From assembly GCA_022478985.1 (NCBI GenBank), contig JAKSZP010017391.1, forward strand, positions 1 through 64,000: a stretch of DNA of 64,000 nt, in the 5' to 3' direction. The first letter of the stretch is position 1, and each line of letters begins with the position of its first letter. This DNA comes from Massospora cicadina. Taxonomy: Eukaryota; Entomophthoromycota; Entomophthoromycetes; Entomophthorales; Entomophthoraceae. Shown piece by piece: positions 32,681 to 44,442 of this stretch. The position numbers and the translations under genes were made by a program. The notes below the pieces were generated by a model. It was not told the DNA's origin. It was given only the letters and a program-made list of their open reading frames with translations, and made no database searches.

Positions 32681-32999
32681 GATATCTGACTGGGTTGAAA
32701 ACAAGACTACAAACCCAGAATTCACAGCCCCATTCACTTCAGATCCCATCAGAACATGGGAAAATTTCAAAAAAGATTTAATCAACAAAACCTGACATAT
32801 TGCATCGCACAAATACACTGCGGACACAGCCACAATCAAGCGTATCTTGGCAGAACTAGACTACCTGGAAATAAATACTCTGAGATCTGGCTATAGCCCC
32901 AATTGGGGATGCAAATGGGCAGAAATTTCAGCCCAACTTAACAATCTCATACTTGAAACACCAACACAGAATCAAAGTATTGAACAAAGGTAAGTTCAT

Positions 33000-34480
33000 A
33001 AAGGAAGGTGAAACCTGTTCAACATACTTTTTCTGCCAATTCCACTCCTGCGGAAACCAGCCCATGTGCACACAGGTCTGCAAGACCAACGGCACTGTGG
33101 CAACTGACCCTGAAGAGGTCAAGGCGGAAGTACACCGCTATTACACCAAATTATATCGCGATATGCCAACAGATCCACAAAAAATTAAAGAATTTATTCA
33201 AACTGCCAAGATACAAAGTACACCACCAAATTACAATATACTATCCCTTATCACACGGGAGGAGCTTTGGGAAACAATTCGCGGTGCACCACGTAGGAAA
33301 TGCCCAGGGCCTGATGGGATACCCTACAAATTTTACAAAAATATTTTCAACAAATCGCCCCTCCTATTGGCGTCAATGAACCAGAGTTTGTTGGAAACAC
33401 GCCTATTACCAGGAGGCCATGAATCCTACGTTAAAACCTTGTATAAAAGGGTGACAAGTTGGACCTGGCCAACTGGCGCCCAATTGCACTCTTCAACACT
33501 GACACAAAAATTTAGCAGCTAGATTAGGCGCAATTGCATCTGACGTCCTATCAACCAACCAGTTTGGGTTTATACCAGGGCGTTCAATATGGAACAACAT
33601 TCACCATGTTGCAAATATTTGCCAATCCAAAGCAACTGGTGCCCTGGTGTTCTTGGATCAGGAAAAGGCGTATGACCGTGTTAGCTGGCCATACCCAAAA
33701 GAATGTCTACATGCCTTCAAACTCCCACCAAGATTCATAAAATGGGCGATGCTCCTAACAGAATCTGCAACCATGGCTGTATGCGTCCCTGGATTCCTAA
33801 CAAACAAGATTAAACCACACAGAGGGCTCAAACAAGGGGATCCCCTCAGCCCACTGCTATACAATTTCAGCTTTGACCCGCTCCTCCGAGTAACTGACTC
33901 ACATCTCATGGGGATAACCGCACAAGGACAACCAACAGTCAAGATACTGGCCTTTGCAGATGACTGCGTAGCAGGTATAGCAAACAATGTAGATGCCCGA
34001 CAGCTGGAACACACTCTAGAGGAATATTCCAAGGTGAGCAATGCATTGCTCAACAAAAGGAAGACAGAAATCATCCTCTTAGGCAAATACACAAACAATT
34101 GGGCCACAACATCAGAACCTCACACCAACACTAAAAAAAAAACCCAATTATATTACCCTTTGCAACACCTTCCACCACCACTCCTGTCCGACACCTTGGA
34201 ATCTGGCTAGAATCAGGGGGATATGCTAATGAAACAATGGAAAGTAACCTGTTACAACGGGTATCCAAACGCGTCACCTCCCTCAAGGGAAGAACCCCAG
34301 GATTAACAGGACGAGTTACAGTTGCTAACTCGCTCATCCTCCCAATACTGTGGTACCTGGCCCATGCGATAGCCTTCTCACCTACCTTTGTAACCTCAAT
34401 TCGCGCGCTTATCCAGGGCTGGCTGTGGCCTGGCTCTCACCCTCCTATACAGATGGAAACACTATTTGGCCCACGCTCAA
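33000..34480 (+). pseudogene. LINE ORF2 reverse transcriptase domain
   Basis: Visible motifs in order: 'RKCPGPDGIPYKFYK' near 33294; 'LANWRPIALFNTDTK' near 33464; 'NQFGFIPGRSIWNNI' near 33560; 'FLDQEKAYDRVSW' near 33650-33690 (first catalytic Asp region); 'GLKQGDPLSPLLYNF' near 33826; and 'LAFADDCVAGI' at 33950-33981, the catalytic FADD box. The stretch from 33647 to 34210 is open for 187 codons. Shifts near 33500 and 34140 (an A9 run) break the frame. It converts LINE RNA into cDNA at the nicked target. All core residues of the palm are present. Confidence 0.9.
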
Positions 34481-35576
34481 GCGGAGACATGGGACTAATA
34501 GATTTTGAGAGCCATGCCAATCACATCCTAGGTACCTGGATAAAGGAAATCCTTGCTCCAGACCTCCTGCAACAACATTGGTCCAGAGCAGCAAGGACTA
34601 ACTTTGCACAGGCGCTCAAACTAACCAACCCACATAGTCCACCCAGACTACTTTCATACCTTGCCAAGCACCCTACTGCAACGGGTCCACATGGAACCTC
34701 CCCTCATTTCAAACATATTCTCTGAACTATCCGCTGTATGGGATGGACCATAGAGAACATGGGTACTATACAGGGAAGGGGATGACCCAGTCCCTAATTC
34801 AAATTAAGAAACCCAGAAAACTACCCCAGAGGGATATGCTCGCAACAACCCCAAGCATAGCTAGGGTAGAATACCTAGATATGCTGGACATTCCCTATGA
34901 TTTAACCACACAGAAAGCAATGTGGAAAATGACACACCACCCACTCCTACAACCAAGGATAAGAGCAAACGACTAGCGCTGTTTGAGAAGGACCTATAGG
35001 ACGGCGGACCGCTCCAACTCCTCCACAAAACATGTGCAGTATGTGGAGGGGAGGGATCCCTACATCACCGCCTAGAAACATGCCCCCCAACCAAAGCTAT
35101 ATGGCAGGAAGTTGCACGCCTGCTCAAGATTCAAAACGAACAGGAATTCTTAATCAAAGAGTATCTTCGCGCTCCAGATCGAGTCACCAATCCCATCTAC
35201 ACTCCACTCCCTAATAATACCCATTGCAATGTGGACAATACACACAATTGCATTAGATGCATTCAAGGGCATGGTCCCAACCAATCATGGGATTATTAAC
35301 AGATTCCATTTCCACTTACTAGAGCACTTCCAAGCCTGGCTCTATGGATATATGAGACCAAGACAAAAAGCGCTCATAGAATCATGGTTCCCACTCTGGT
35401 TCCTCCACACAGACCCTTTCCTTCACACCTGCTCCATAGCAGGGGAAACCCCTCAGAGTAGTGCACCAACCCCCATACCTGGCAGTCCCGCTGGCAACAG
35501 GGGTAACTTGAGTAACCTGGGGTGCCAAATTTTTATATTTCTTAGTTATTCTCTTAGTTTCACATATATTTGGTAA
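34480..35576 (+). pseudogene. LINE ORF2 C-terminal region with Cys/His motif
   Basis: After the palm the sequence continues through 'GYYTGKGMTQSLIQIKKP' near 34757 and 'AMWKMTHHPLLQPR' near 34919. It then reaches a cysteine/histidine cluster near 35032-35082 (C-x2-C near 35033, H and C downstream), typical of the C-terminal zinc motif of fungal LINE RTs. The last 115 codons (35229-35576) read 'MWTIHTIALDAFKG' and 'EHFQAWLYGYMRPRQ'. The same protein end is found at 58440-58847 in the truncated second copy. Confidence 0.8.
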
Positions 35577-35631
35577 TGTCTGTCCCCTGGTCAGCTTACC
35601 TCAGTTAAATAAAATAACCAAATTTTGTAGA

Positions 35632-37200
35632 TGGTGTGGCTGAGTAGCTTATTAGTATTTATGTTTGACATAGATTAGATACCAAGAGCAGGTTTAAAGT
35701 TGTTGAGATGCTAACATTCCTAAAAGAGTGTCTTTTTGCTGGATCACTGTTGCAACAAATAATCTGGTCAAAGCTCTTTCACTTTACTGGCGAATACTTC
35801 TAGCTACTCTGTCACCACTTTAGCCTTAATGTTGTAAGCTGGACTTATAGACAAGACACAATAGAGACTTGACGACGTCTTCCTAGAGACATCAGCACCA
35901 GCTGTCCTCTTTGTGATTGTCTACTCAAGCAGATCAAAATTCTGGTTACTGGTGATGCTGCTTTACTTGATCCTAGAATAGTTACTGGACATCCTTCACT
36001 TTAACCAGATAAAACTATTAGGCTAGGACAAACTAACGATTTTTAGTGAAGACTCATTTAATAAAGTAAAATTGAAGTATTTATGTACCTTGCATAATTA
36101 ATGTACAAAATTTTGAAATGAGGAATTTTGGGTATAGGCTATACTAAACTATTCATGAACTTCTTGTTAATCTCTTCTTACCCTCCACTTTCTTCACAAA
36201 ATCTATTATATATAGGTCCCTGATGCGTGATATCCATCTTCCTTTATTTGTATGTTGATTAGATAGTTATTCTTTTCCTTGTTAATCTCTGTTTACTGTG
36301 TTAAAATTGTATTTTCCAGCTTTTGTTTATCAATTCTTTCTATATTTATATTTATAATGTGTTTGGCTTTGGTTAATTGCACTGTTTAAGGCGTCAAGAT
36401 TCTATGCCCCATAAATTATTAAACTCTGGTTAATTACCCACTTTGGTAATATTTGGTCTGTTGCTACTATTCAAATGGGGGAATACAATTCAAGCGGTGT
36501 ATTGATCATTCCTCTGTCATTGGTACATTGGTTGGAGCTATATTATAATTGTCCAGTGTAAGAATATGCTGGTCACCCTAGTGTATATACGGTTCCTAGC
36601 TGTCATAGCTGACTAACAAATTATTGCAGCCAGGGAGGGTATAAAAGGGCCTCGCCATGGTGTGAAGTGACTTGTCCATTATGACCTATAAAAGGGCTGC
36701 ATAGATTCCATCTGCAATTCTTATATCTTCAGTAAAATTATTTTATTATCATGGTAATTACTTTTAATTTTCTTTCTATTAGCTAGAAATAAATCTCTGA
36801 TATACTTGTGGCTTCATCCACAACATATTTTTAAGGAAAAAATGGACTAATCTTTCATTGAGTTTACATCCATTCTGTTTATTTGACTCTGTAACCCAAT
36901 ATGTTCAATGCCAGCTAATTCATGAACTGACTTAAGGTTATCATACTAATTTATCTTAATTTATCTATAATTCTCCTTCATAACTTGACAGGTCTCTTTG
37001 TAATGTTTCCACAGAGAAATTTAATAACACTTTGGTCATTATAGTATAAAACTGGGTATAACTCAAGGTTCTTGATCTCAATTTTTCTTTAGGAATGTAT
37101 ATCTTAAGAATCATTTTTTCCAGTATATCAATTCTTATTGTCAGGGCAACTGGGAAAAACTTTAACTGTCCCTTAACTTTTTCAAGTTTCCACAGGCTTG
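35632..37200. other. No gene recognised; AT-rich with twin TATA motifs
   Basis: No domain and no long frame on either strand. The only notable signals are two identical TATA-type motifs at 36640 and 36687 (listed separately) and general AT richness. Confidence 0.4.
36640..36696 (+). promoter_or_regulatory. Two TATA-box motifs 47 bp apart
   Basis: TATAAAAGGG occurs at 36640-36649 and again at 36687-36696, each in a locally GC-richer context (gggTATAAAAGGGcc, cctATAAAAGGGctg). Such motifs are common in retrotransposon LTR promoters. No frame or repeat pair could be attached to them, so this may be the core of a solo LTR whose family is not otherwise in the window. Confidence 0.35.
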
Positions 37201-37204
37201 GGCA

Positions 37205-37722
37205 TAAGGATTATTATATAAAATTTGTTTAAGTATATAATTAAGGAAAAGCTCTTAATTGGTGATTGACCTTGATTTTGCTATAGTATAGCTAAAAAGA
37301 ATAATAAAAGGTTAGATTTATAAAAATAAAAAGCATACTTTATAAAGTACTAGGGAAGAATTGAGGGTATATAATAGATCCATTTTAATCCAAAGGTAAA
37401 GTTATCACTAGTGATAGATGGCAATCAAATGCCTCGCCTATTGTAAACCCTTTACATTAATTAGCAATAACATTGGTTGATTTATCCTCATCATAAATCT
37501 CCATTAAACTTTAATAATTATTTAACCATCAATATATCCTCAGCATCAATTGCCAGTAAATCTGTAAACTAAAATGCTATTTGAATCAATTACCAATTTT
37601 CTTATAAACAGTAGCTATCAAAATAGATCAAATTGAACAAACAAAGAGCACAAAACAGATATGAATACAAATAAAATATAACCCTAAAGCAGAGGCTTCA
37701 CCCATATTAGGGTTAGTCCTGA
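37205..37722. repeat. Family F repeat, copy 1 (probable LTR, about 0.5 kb)
   Basis: It is colinear with 39222-39290 joined to 41211-41680. Shared landmarks: 'attatataaa', 'cttaatt.gtgattgacctt', 'agcatactttataaa.tactaggga', 'ggttgatttatcctca' and 'agaggcttcacc'. It contains a perfect 12-bp palindrome ATCACTAGTGAT near 37406. The two copies are about 1.5 kb apart (37722-39222), which fits LTRs of a short non-autonomous element. Exact ends could not be fixed. Confidence 0.6.
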
Positions 37723-39221
37723 AAGAACCCCTCTAAGCCTCAGCTGGGGCCAAAAGCTTAGACTTCAACTAAAATGATTTGAGTTTAGGACTGGGTGGCT
37801 CAGCTTAAAATTTAGTTAAAGTTTTATAATTTATATCTAAATTGGCTGGACAGTTAGGATCTTTAAATTCAACCTATCTTCAGGTGGTCATTCTTCATAG
37901 GTTAGGTTTTAAGGATCAACTATTAATTCAGCCTGAATTTCCAATCTGGCAGATCTTGCCCTTCAAATTTGAGTTATATTGGAGGCATCAGTACAGCTCC
38001 ATCAGTTAAATTTGCTGATGTATCCTCAGAAGTGGATTTACCTTGTGCTTCTCCTTAATTGGCTACTTGTGTTGAAGGAGTAATAGGCTCAGGTGCTGGT
38101 AACAGAGCAAGGGCATGAGCAGCGTTATTGGCATTAGCGTCATTGTACACAGCCCTAGTCTGAACACAGCCTTGAATGGAGCCCTGAGTTGTGTGAACGG
38201 CTTCAGGTTGAACTTGGGTCAGTGTTTTGTAAATTATAGGAACACCAGTTTACTTTTACTAGGATCAAGTGTATCAGTGGATTCAGTGGGTGCCTGCTGA
38301 GCTGAATTTGATCCAGTGGGAGCCCTCTCTAAACCAACCTGATGCCTGCCCATTGGGGAGGTGGATTTAAATTAGTTTCCCTAAGGTAATTTTAGTAAAC
38401 ATCAAAGACAAAATTTTCATTGGTATTTGCTTCTTTTCATTGGCCGTTTTAACAGTTAACTTGAGATTAGCAATGTACTTCATTTGGAATTGCTGAGCTC
38501 TTACTCAAAGCTCTTTTTCTCAAGGTCATTAACTTTTTGTGCAGCAGCATTGACCAGCTTGGTGGAGGAACTAACCATCTTTAGTTTTCTAGGCCAGGAA
38601 TTGCTGTGGCATTGATGTGCAGGGTATTTTTAATTATCTTCAACTAAAGTTGATGAATTTCATCAATTTTGATTTTAAACAATTTGATGCTACTGTTGAT
38701 ACTTACATAGTACTATTAAAAATCTTTCTCAGCTTGTTGATAATTTTTAGCATTTTTGTATTCTTTATGGTTTATATTTCTAGCTGCCAACTTAGCGTAG
38801 TATTAGATCACTATGGGCTGGACATTGTCATTGTAATAATTTAGAGTAAGCCTTATATTCCAGGTCCTCAATGCGAGGATACTCTTTTTTGTTGAGATTC
38901 TGCAACTTATTAACTTGCTCTTGGAGTAACATGTCATCTGTTTAGATGATAGACTGGTTGGTCCCAAAAGGCTTGAATGCATGGATGTATCTGTCTCTTT
39001 CCTCCATTGTCTCATGAAAGTAAGTGGTTATAGTTGGTGGTCCCAAATTGGAACTAAACCCAGTTATCATTGATGGGTCTGATGGTGACAACTCAATTAA
39101 GAATGTCAAGGTTTTTGGGGATTTAGAAAGATCTGGAAGAAAGCACCAATTTTGTCATGGCATCTTGGAAAAAGCTTCAAATGTCCCTGAATTTGTTCAG
39201 GTCTTTGAGAAACAATGGCGT
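37723..39221 (-). pseudogene. Interior of family F element with gag-like minus-strand remnant
   Basis: Minus-strand reading near 38520-38580 gives 'MVSSSTKLVNAAAQKVNDLEKKS', and near 38850-38930 'QVNKLQNLNKKEYPRIEDLEYKAYSKL'. Both are helical and coiled-coil-like, as in the N-terminal part of LTR-element gag proteins. No pol domain is visible. Together with the flanking repeats this suggests a non-autonomous LTR element on the minus strand. A 75-codon hydrophobic plus-strand frame at 38617-38844 is antisense to this and is not taken as a gene. Confidence 0.4.
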
Positions 39222-41680
39222 ATTAATATTATATAAATTTTACCTAAGTATAAAATAAAAGGGGAAACTTCTTAATTTGTGATTGACCTTTTTGTTTAAC
39301 TGAGGCAAGCCAACCAGGGGACGGACAATACCAAGCTCAGAGGAGCAAAGCTTACACTGAACTAAAATTGAATAAATAGAAAGAGACAAATGTATCACTC
39401 AAACCTAATTAAAATAAAAAATTTAAATGATCCAACCAGGTTGGATGCATTAAACCACTATGCGCCCAAGTGGGGGGTTAGTGGAGATTGGGAGGCTCAA
39501 ATTTCTCCTCTGTATCAGACAGTGTACAGCAGATTGCAGAATGCACTTTCATGGGTGCATCCTCAAAAGGGGTTAAGGTAGCAAAATGGGGTTTGCATCT
39601 CAAATTTTGCTATGAGGAGGGTGGTAATATATTCAGATAGGGCTTTCTCAGCCTTGAGGCGAACTTTGGGAAGGGTGATGAAGGTGGCGATGTTGTTGCT
39701 GGTAATGCAGGTCACAGGGACAAATTTTGTAACTATCGCGACTTTTGTATTGCTTTTTTGGAAACTTGGTGGAATTGGAGGAACTCTTTTTTATGAACTT
39801 GTTGCATGGGGGATTTACAGAGTAAGGTATGCCATAGGCCAAGACTGTGACTGGTTTTACTATGCCTTTTGAAGGGGGCAACAATCAATGGAGGCAAAAT
39901 CCTCTTTGTGAGTTGGTGGTCACTTTGGAAATTGTCAGCATTGGAGTGTAGAGCATAGTGACAAGTTATATTGAACTGCATATTATGCATTTAGGTACAT
40001 TTTAAGGCCTGGGGCCTTGACTGAGTCAGAGACAGAATTTCCCAAATCATCAACTTCCTCCAAATAATCCTAGGAATCTTGGTTGAAAATGATAGGTTGA
40101 TTGGCATATGGGTAGCAGGGTTGGGTGGTTAAGTGGTTTTTTTAATTTACTGGGGTCCATGCTGGCTCCTGATTAGTTGAAGTGGGAACGGGGGTTTGAC
40201 ATGTAAGTTTCTTATTGGCTGAATTAGTGGCAGTTGCATCTACCATTATGGGTGGAGGTGGAGGGAGGACTTGTCCCATTCAAAAAGTTTTTATGTCACC
40301 AATGGGAGCATCATGGGGGGAGTTGAGCATGTGGGCTTCAGATTGGGCTATGATGGGGCAGCGCCACTTTAAGTAATTCAGGTCAAAACAAATGGGCAGA
40401 TCGTGCGCCCTTTGTCTACTCTAGCCCAGAAAGGATGGTCAGGGAAGAGGGAACAATGATGCGAGGGAAATTAAAATGACAATTTTGGTTGATATAGGGC
40501 ATTCAGTTGCAAAGGCGTGGGGGCCTACAAGTTGGTTGGCTCAATTGGGAACCACAAATTGTAGAATGGGGTCAGCGCCATATACTGAAAACTCAGCTAT
40601 TAGTTTTTTATATAAAGTATCAGAGGAAAGGTGGGTGGGAAGCTTGCAAGTTGAACCACAAGAGTGGTGCCATCAGGCAACTGGGTGCGAGTGGTTTGGA
40701 TGGGGATTCCCTAGAACACCAGGGGAATGTTGGCTGTGATTGCAGCATTGGCTTCACAGGTGAAGCTGAAGTCAAAGTACCCCTTGTAGAGGTGGAAGTT
40801 GATAAAGCCTGAAGGCTTCATAAGCACCTGGGCTAATTTTATAATTTCTTTATTGTAGGGAAACAAGTTGCCATATTCAAACCAGAGGCCAAATTGCATT
40901 TTGCTTCAGTAAAGCACAATGGGGCTATAAGGCATCGTTTGGGAACGTGCAAGGTGGAGGGCAAGATCCTTGGGGGAACATATTGACCCAAGGCATTGGG
41001 GAGCTGGTCAATCTAGTTTGAAAATGTTTTCCCGCTGGGTGGAAGATGGTAGGTGGTTTTGCCGCTGCCCCACTTTGGTGCAGCGGGTGGTAGGCTGCGG
41101 ACATCAGGACTTTTCTGTGTCAGTTTTTTGAAATTGTTTAATTCTGCTGTAATTTTTGAATTTTCTTGAAAGTGATATTAAGCGAAAGAAAAGCCTTAGT
41201 GATTGACCTTAAATTATGCTATAATACTCTAAAAAGGGTAATAAAAAGCTAGATCTATAAAAAAAGCATACTTTATAAAATACTAGGGAAAAATTGAGGG
41301 TAATTAATAAATCAATTTTAAGTCAAAAGTAGAGTTATCACAAGGTGAAAATAGTAAATAAATGCCTCTCCTATTGAAACCCTTTACATTGTTCAACGGT
41401 ACCATTGGTTGATTTATCCTCAACATTGATCTCCGCTAAACCTTAATAAATAATTTATATGACCATTAATTTATCCTTGGTAGCAATTGCTATTAATCTG
41501 TAAACCCAAATGCTATTGAATCAATCTCAAAAAATCTTGGGAACAGATGACCAAAAAATAGCTCAACTTGATCAAATGAGGAGCACAAATTAGAAATGAA
41601 TATAATAAGATGTAAATCCAAAGTAGAGGCTTCACCATATAGGGTGAATCCTAACACAAATATTGGCTATACTTTCTAAT
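39222..41680. repeat. Family F repeat, copy 2, split by a LINE-like insertion
   Basis: The repeat is interrupted between 39290 and 41211 by the minus-strand element 39291-41198. The 12-bp target duplication GTGATTGACCTT is present at 39279-39290 and 41199-41210. Removing the insertion restores colinearity with 37205-37722, which confirms both the repeat and the insertion limits. Confidence 0.7.
39291..41198 (-). mobile_element. ORF1-only LINE-like element, copy 1 (LINE-type tail)
   Basis: A 1.9-kb insertion flanked by GTGATTGACCTT (12 bp, perfect). On the minus strand it ends 'cctcagttaaacaaaaa', the same tail as the LINE at 35614. Near its 5' end (about 41100 to 40700) it encodes the ORF1-like protein, including 'GLWFEYGNLFPYNKEIIKLA' and 'GFINFHLYKGYFDFSF' (40711-40899). 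No endonuclease or RT motif lies anywhere in the element, and the 1.9-kb length leaves no room for them. Many stops are present. Confidence 0.85.
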
Positions 41681-41905
41681 CTTTTGGTTGAAGATCTATT
41701 GCTTCACTGGGCTATAAGGATAGTACTGAATTAGCTTCAATTGAGGGAGATATCAAACTGGTTCTTTTTAATTCATTATAATATCAAGCAGAAAAGTTGT
41801 ATCTCAGTTTTAAACTATATTCACTTCTTCCACTCCTTTTTTTTCTTTATCCTATAATAATAATGTCATTTGATGGTTAAAAATATTACCCTAGCTATGC
41901 TTCAA

Positions 41906-44417
41906 TAACTAATACAATTTAATTTTAATTTTTAAAATATTTATGCTCAACTGCCTTTAAGCCCATGCCTTTCCAAGCCTATGTTGACTCATTGATGCAT
42001 GCTGCCCCCACATGGGGTGGTAGTGCACCACCTCGTGGTATCTATTGGCCACTGCTGAAACGCCCCTGGACTGGCTCATCTAGACTCTTGAACACCTCTA
42101 GTTACTAAATCCCACCTCAAGAGCTGACCCTTTACCTTGCATGCTCCCAGGCGGTGCTCCTTCAGGACAACCTGCATTTCAGCCTTTGGGTTGAGTATGG
42201 GAACCTTTTCTTTTATGTGAGTGTGGCCATCATCAAGTTGACCGCAGCGGTTTACAAACCTGCTAAATTAATAGTTTTTCACCCTTTTTGAGGGTACTTT
42301 GATATTGGCTTCTATTTTGAAGCCCGCACCATGGCAGCAGCACAGATGCCTTTTGTGACAGATTGTGGCAAGCCTGATCTGCACATCGACCTTGTGAGTA
42401 TTGATTCAAATTTGTATACAAATTCAGAGGTTGAATTAAGAAAATTGGATTAATTTCAAAGATCATTAGAAAAGGCGATCATAGGTAAGGATTTGAGGAT
42501 CGTGGACTGGGGACTGATCCAGCGCATTATGTGTCCAGTGTCCCAAATCCTTCAGATGGTCATCATGTGGGATATGGGACTTTCCCAAGCCACAGTTTGG
42601 ATGTCTCTTGAAAGCTAAATTTAGGGCTTTTTGCAATACTTTAAACTATCAAAAATGCTTTAAAATGGAGGAAACAGTAACTGAAAATAAAGTTTTGTTT
42701 TATCAACCAAGAAAATCATAATGAAATCATATTGCTTGCTTCAAAATTTTATTTAAAAGTTATTTCAATCAAAACCCCAGAACAATGAGCTCAGCAAGTG
42801 AGCTAGGTCAGGCATTGGCCTTGTTCACAGCCCTAACGTGGGGGCAGGCCATGCTGCTGGCTTTCAGCATCGCTGGAACCTTGGTCCACAAATATGTGGC
42901 AAATTCTGGAAATAGCGCATGGGTGAGAGGGTGGTTCTGAGCGAAATTATCAGTCATGTGGTCAGTAACATGGCTGGTGCTGCCCAACTCATTTGTCATG
43001 TATTGGCAAGAGCCCGTGCATTACACCTTTAATATGTAAATTATTTTATCCTAATCATACAAACTCACTTTCCAGATGAGGCCACACTGGTGGTCCAGTT
43101 TGCAGATTACCATCCCACCTCTTCCCCAAACGCCTTCATCACAAACTCATGGAAAGCTTGCCTGCCTACAGTGACAACACCATGTTGCAGTTTATGGTTC
43201 CCAACAACACTTTTGTCTCACAGAGCCTCACATGTTTGTGATGATCTTCCCCTTCTGTCATGACACCCAATTCACAATACCCCCATGCCATGTTCAGATC
43301 CACCCCTGATCATCTTCTGGGCACATGTCAAAAACAGGTACACCATCAATCCCTTGTGCTATAAACTAGACCATTTGAAGTGCAAGTGCCTAGCAGTTTC
43401 CGCTGAAGCTTCCACCATCGCTCCACCCTCTGACATCAACCTTAAATCAGTCTAAATAAACTTTTTTAGACGGGGATCAATTCCCTCCACCACCCTCAAC
43501 TGCCATATGTGCTGCTCTGCTTCTCCGCCCAACCATATATCCACCTCCAGAAATATCCCTGAGCAGATGACAGCTCATGCACCAGTGGATTCGCCATGGT
43601 CCACTGTGCGCAGCCAATCAGCATCTTCCACCCAACCGCCTCCAGTCGCTGGCCCAGAGTTGGCCATATTGAATCCTTTTGAGGATCTTGAATGGATTGA
43701 TGACAAAGAGTGAACTTACAGATTCAAACCTGACTTCAACTGGCCATAATTTTCACACAACCCCCCAACTAAACTCCCTGACACCATTTCCATCCTCACA
43801 AAGATTGTCCAGTATATAAAAAATCTATGAAAAAGCTGTTGAAGCAGACGCTGCCCCATCAACTCATTCCTTTGCTAAGCCCTCCTTATGACAATTGAGC
43901 CACTCTTTGTGGGTATTTCTCATCTCAAAATCCCCATAGATTTCCCAGATGATGAAAAATATCATATTGAAGAACTCACGTTTTCAGTAGGCTGTGTATG
44001 AGTTGATGCAGTGAGATCATTGTTTTTTGATCCCAACTAATATCAAAATCGTCAATGCATCAAATCATTAACTTTCATTCCTTAACTCCTCACCTTTGCT
44101 GAACACCAAAATTCTCAGTACTTAAGGAAAAGCACACCGCTGGCCTCATTAATAAGTAGAACACTAACCTCTTTCTCCTGCTGCCCCATGCTGCTGACGC
44201 TCCACCCCTTTTTGTCCACATTTGCTCACCACCTAAAGAAATTTAAACCAGATGAAAATCTCCCTAAACCTTCTTCCCCTTCTAACATGAATGCTTAGGC
44301 CAACGCCGTGGTAAATTAGGATTTGTTTATTTTAACTAATTTCACATTTGTTTGGCACAATGCAAATAAAGATGAGTGGAGGACACCCCCTCTTGGGTTA
44401 AGCACCACTAGTACTAA
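41906..44417 (+). mobile_element. ORF1-only LINE-like element, copy 2 (CTAGTACTAAA tail)
   Basis: It is about 2.5 kb long and ends 'caccactagtactaaaaa'. The flanks 41881-41905 and 44418-44442 are a decayed direct repeat (about 20 of 25 matches, beginning AAATATTA). Coding remnants: 'FSLWVEYGNLFFYVSVAIIKL' near 42180, 'GYFDIGFYFEARTMAAAQMP' near 42292, a knuckle-like 'LDHLKCKC' near 43370, 'PFEDLEWIDD' near 43675, and the C-terminal helical segment near 44090-44260. There is no RT or endonuclease. It is longer than the other copies, with extra sequence near 42400-43050. Confidence 0.75.
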
Positions 44418-44442
44418 AAATATTAACTTAACTATGATTCTA

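Larger units (their letters stand above)
30414..35614 (+). mobile_element. Full-length APE-type LINE with 17-bp target duplication
   Basis: A 5.2-kb non-LTR retrotransposon is flanked by the perfect 17-bp repeat TAACCAAATTTTGTAGA (30397-30413 and 35615-35631). ORF1 (about 30494-31734) encodes an RNA-binding protein with an RRM-like segment and zinc knuckle. ORF2 (about 31735-35570) encodes an apurinic-type endonuclease, reverse transcriptase and a C-terminal cysteine/histidine motif. The 3' end is 'cctcagttaaataaaataa', shared with 58852, 47724 and the minus-strand element ending at 39291. Frameshifts occur in both ORFs, but the intact target duplication shows a fairly recent, full-length insertion. 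Confidence 0.92.

Noticed and set aside
33658..34107. Minus-strand 149-codon frame
   Set aside because: It is the shadow of the LINE reverse transcriptase on the opposite strand, which has all catalytic motifs.
38617..38844. Plus-strand 75-codon membrane-like protein
   Set aside because: It is antisense to a gag-like remnant and in AT-rich DNA, where Ile/Leu/Phe codons arise by chance; no second copy supports it.
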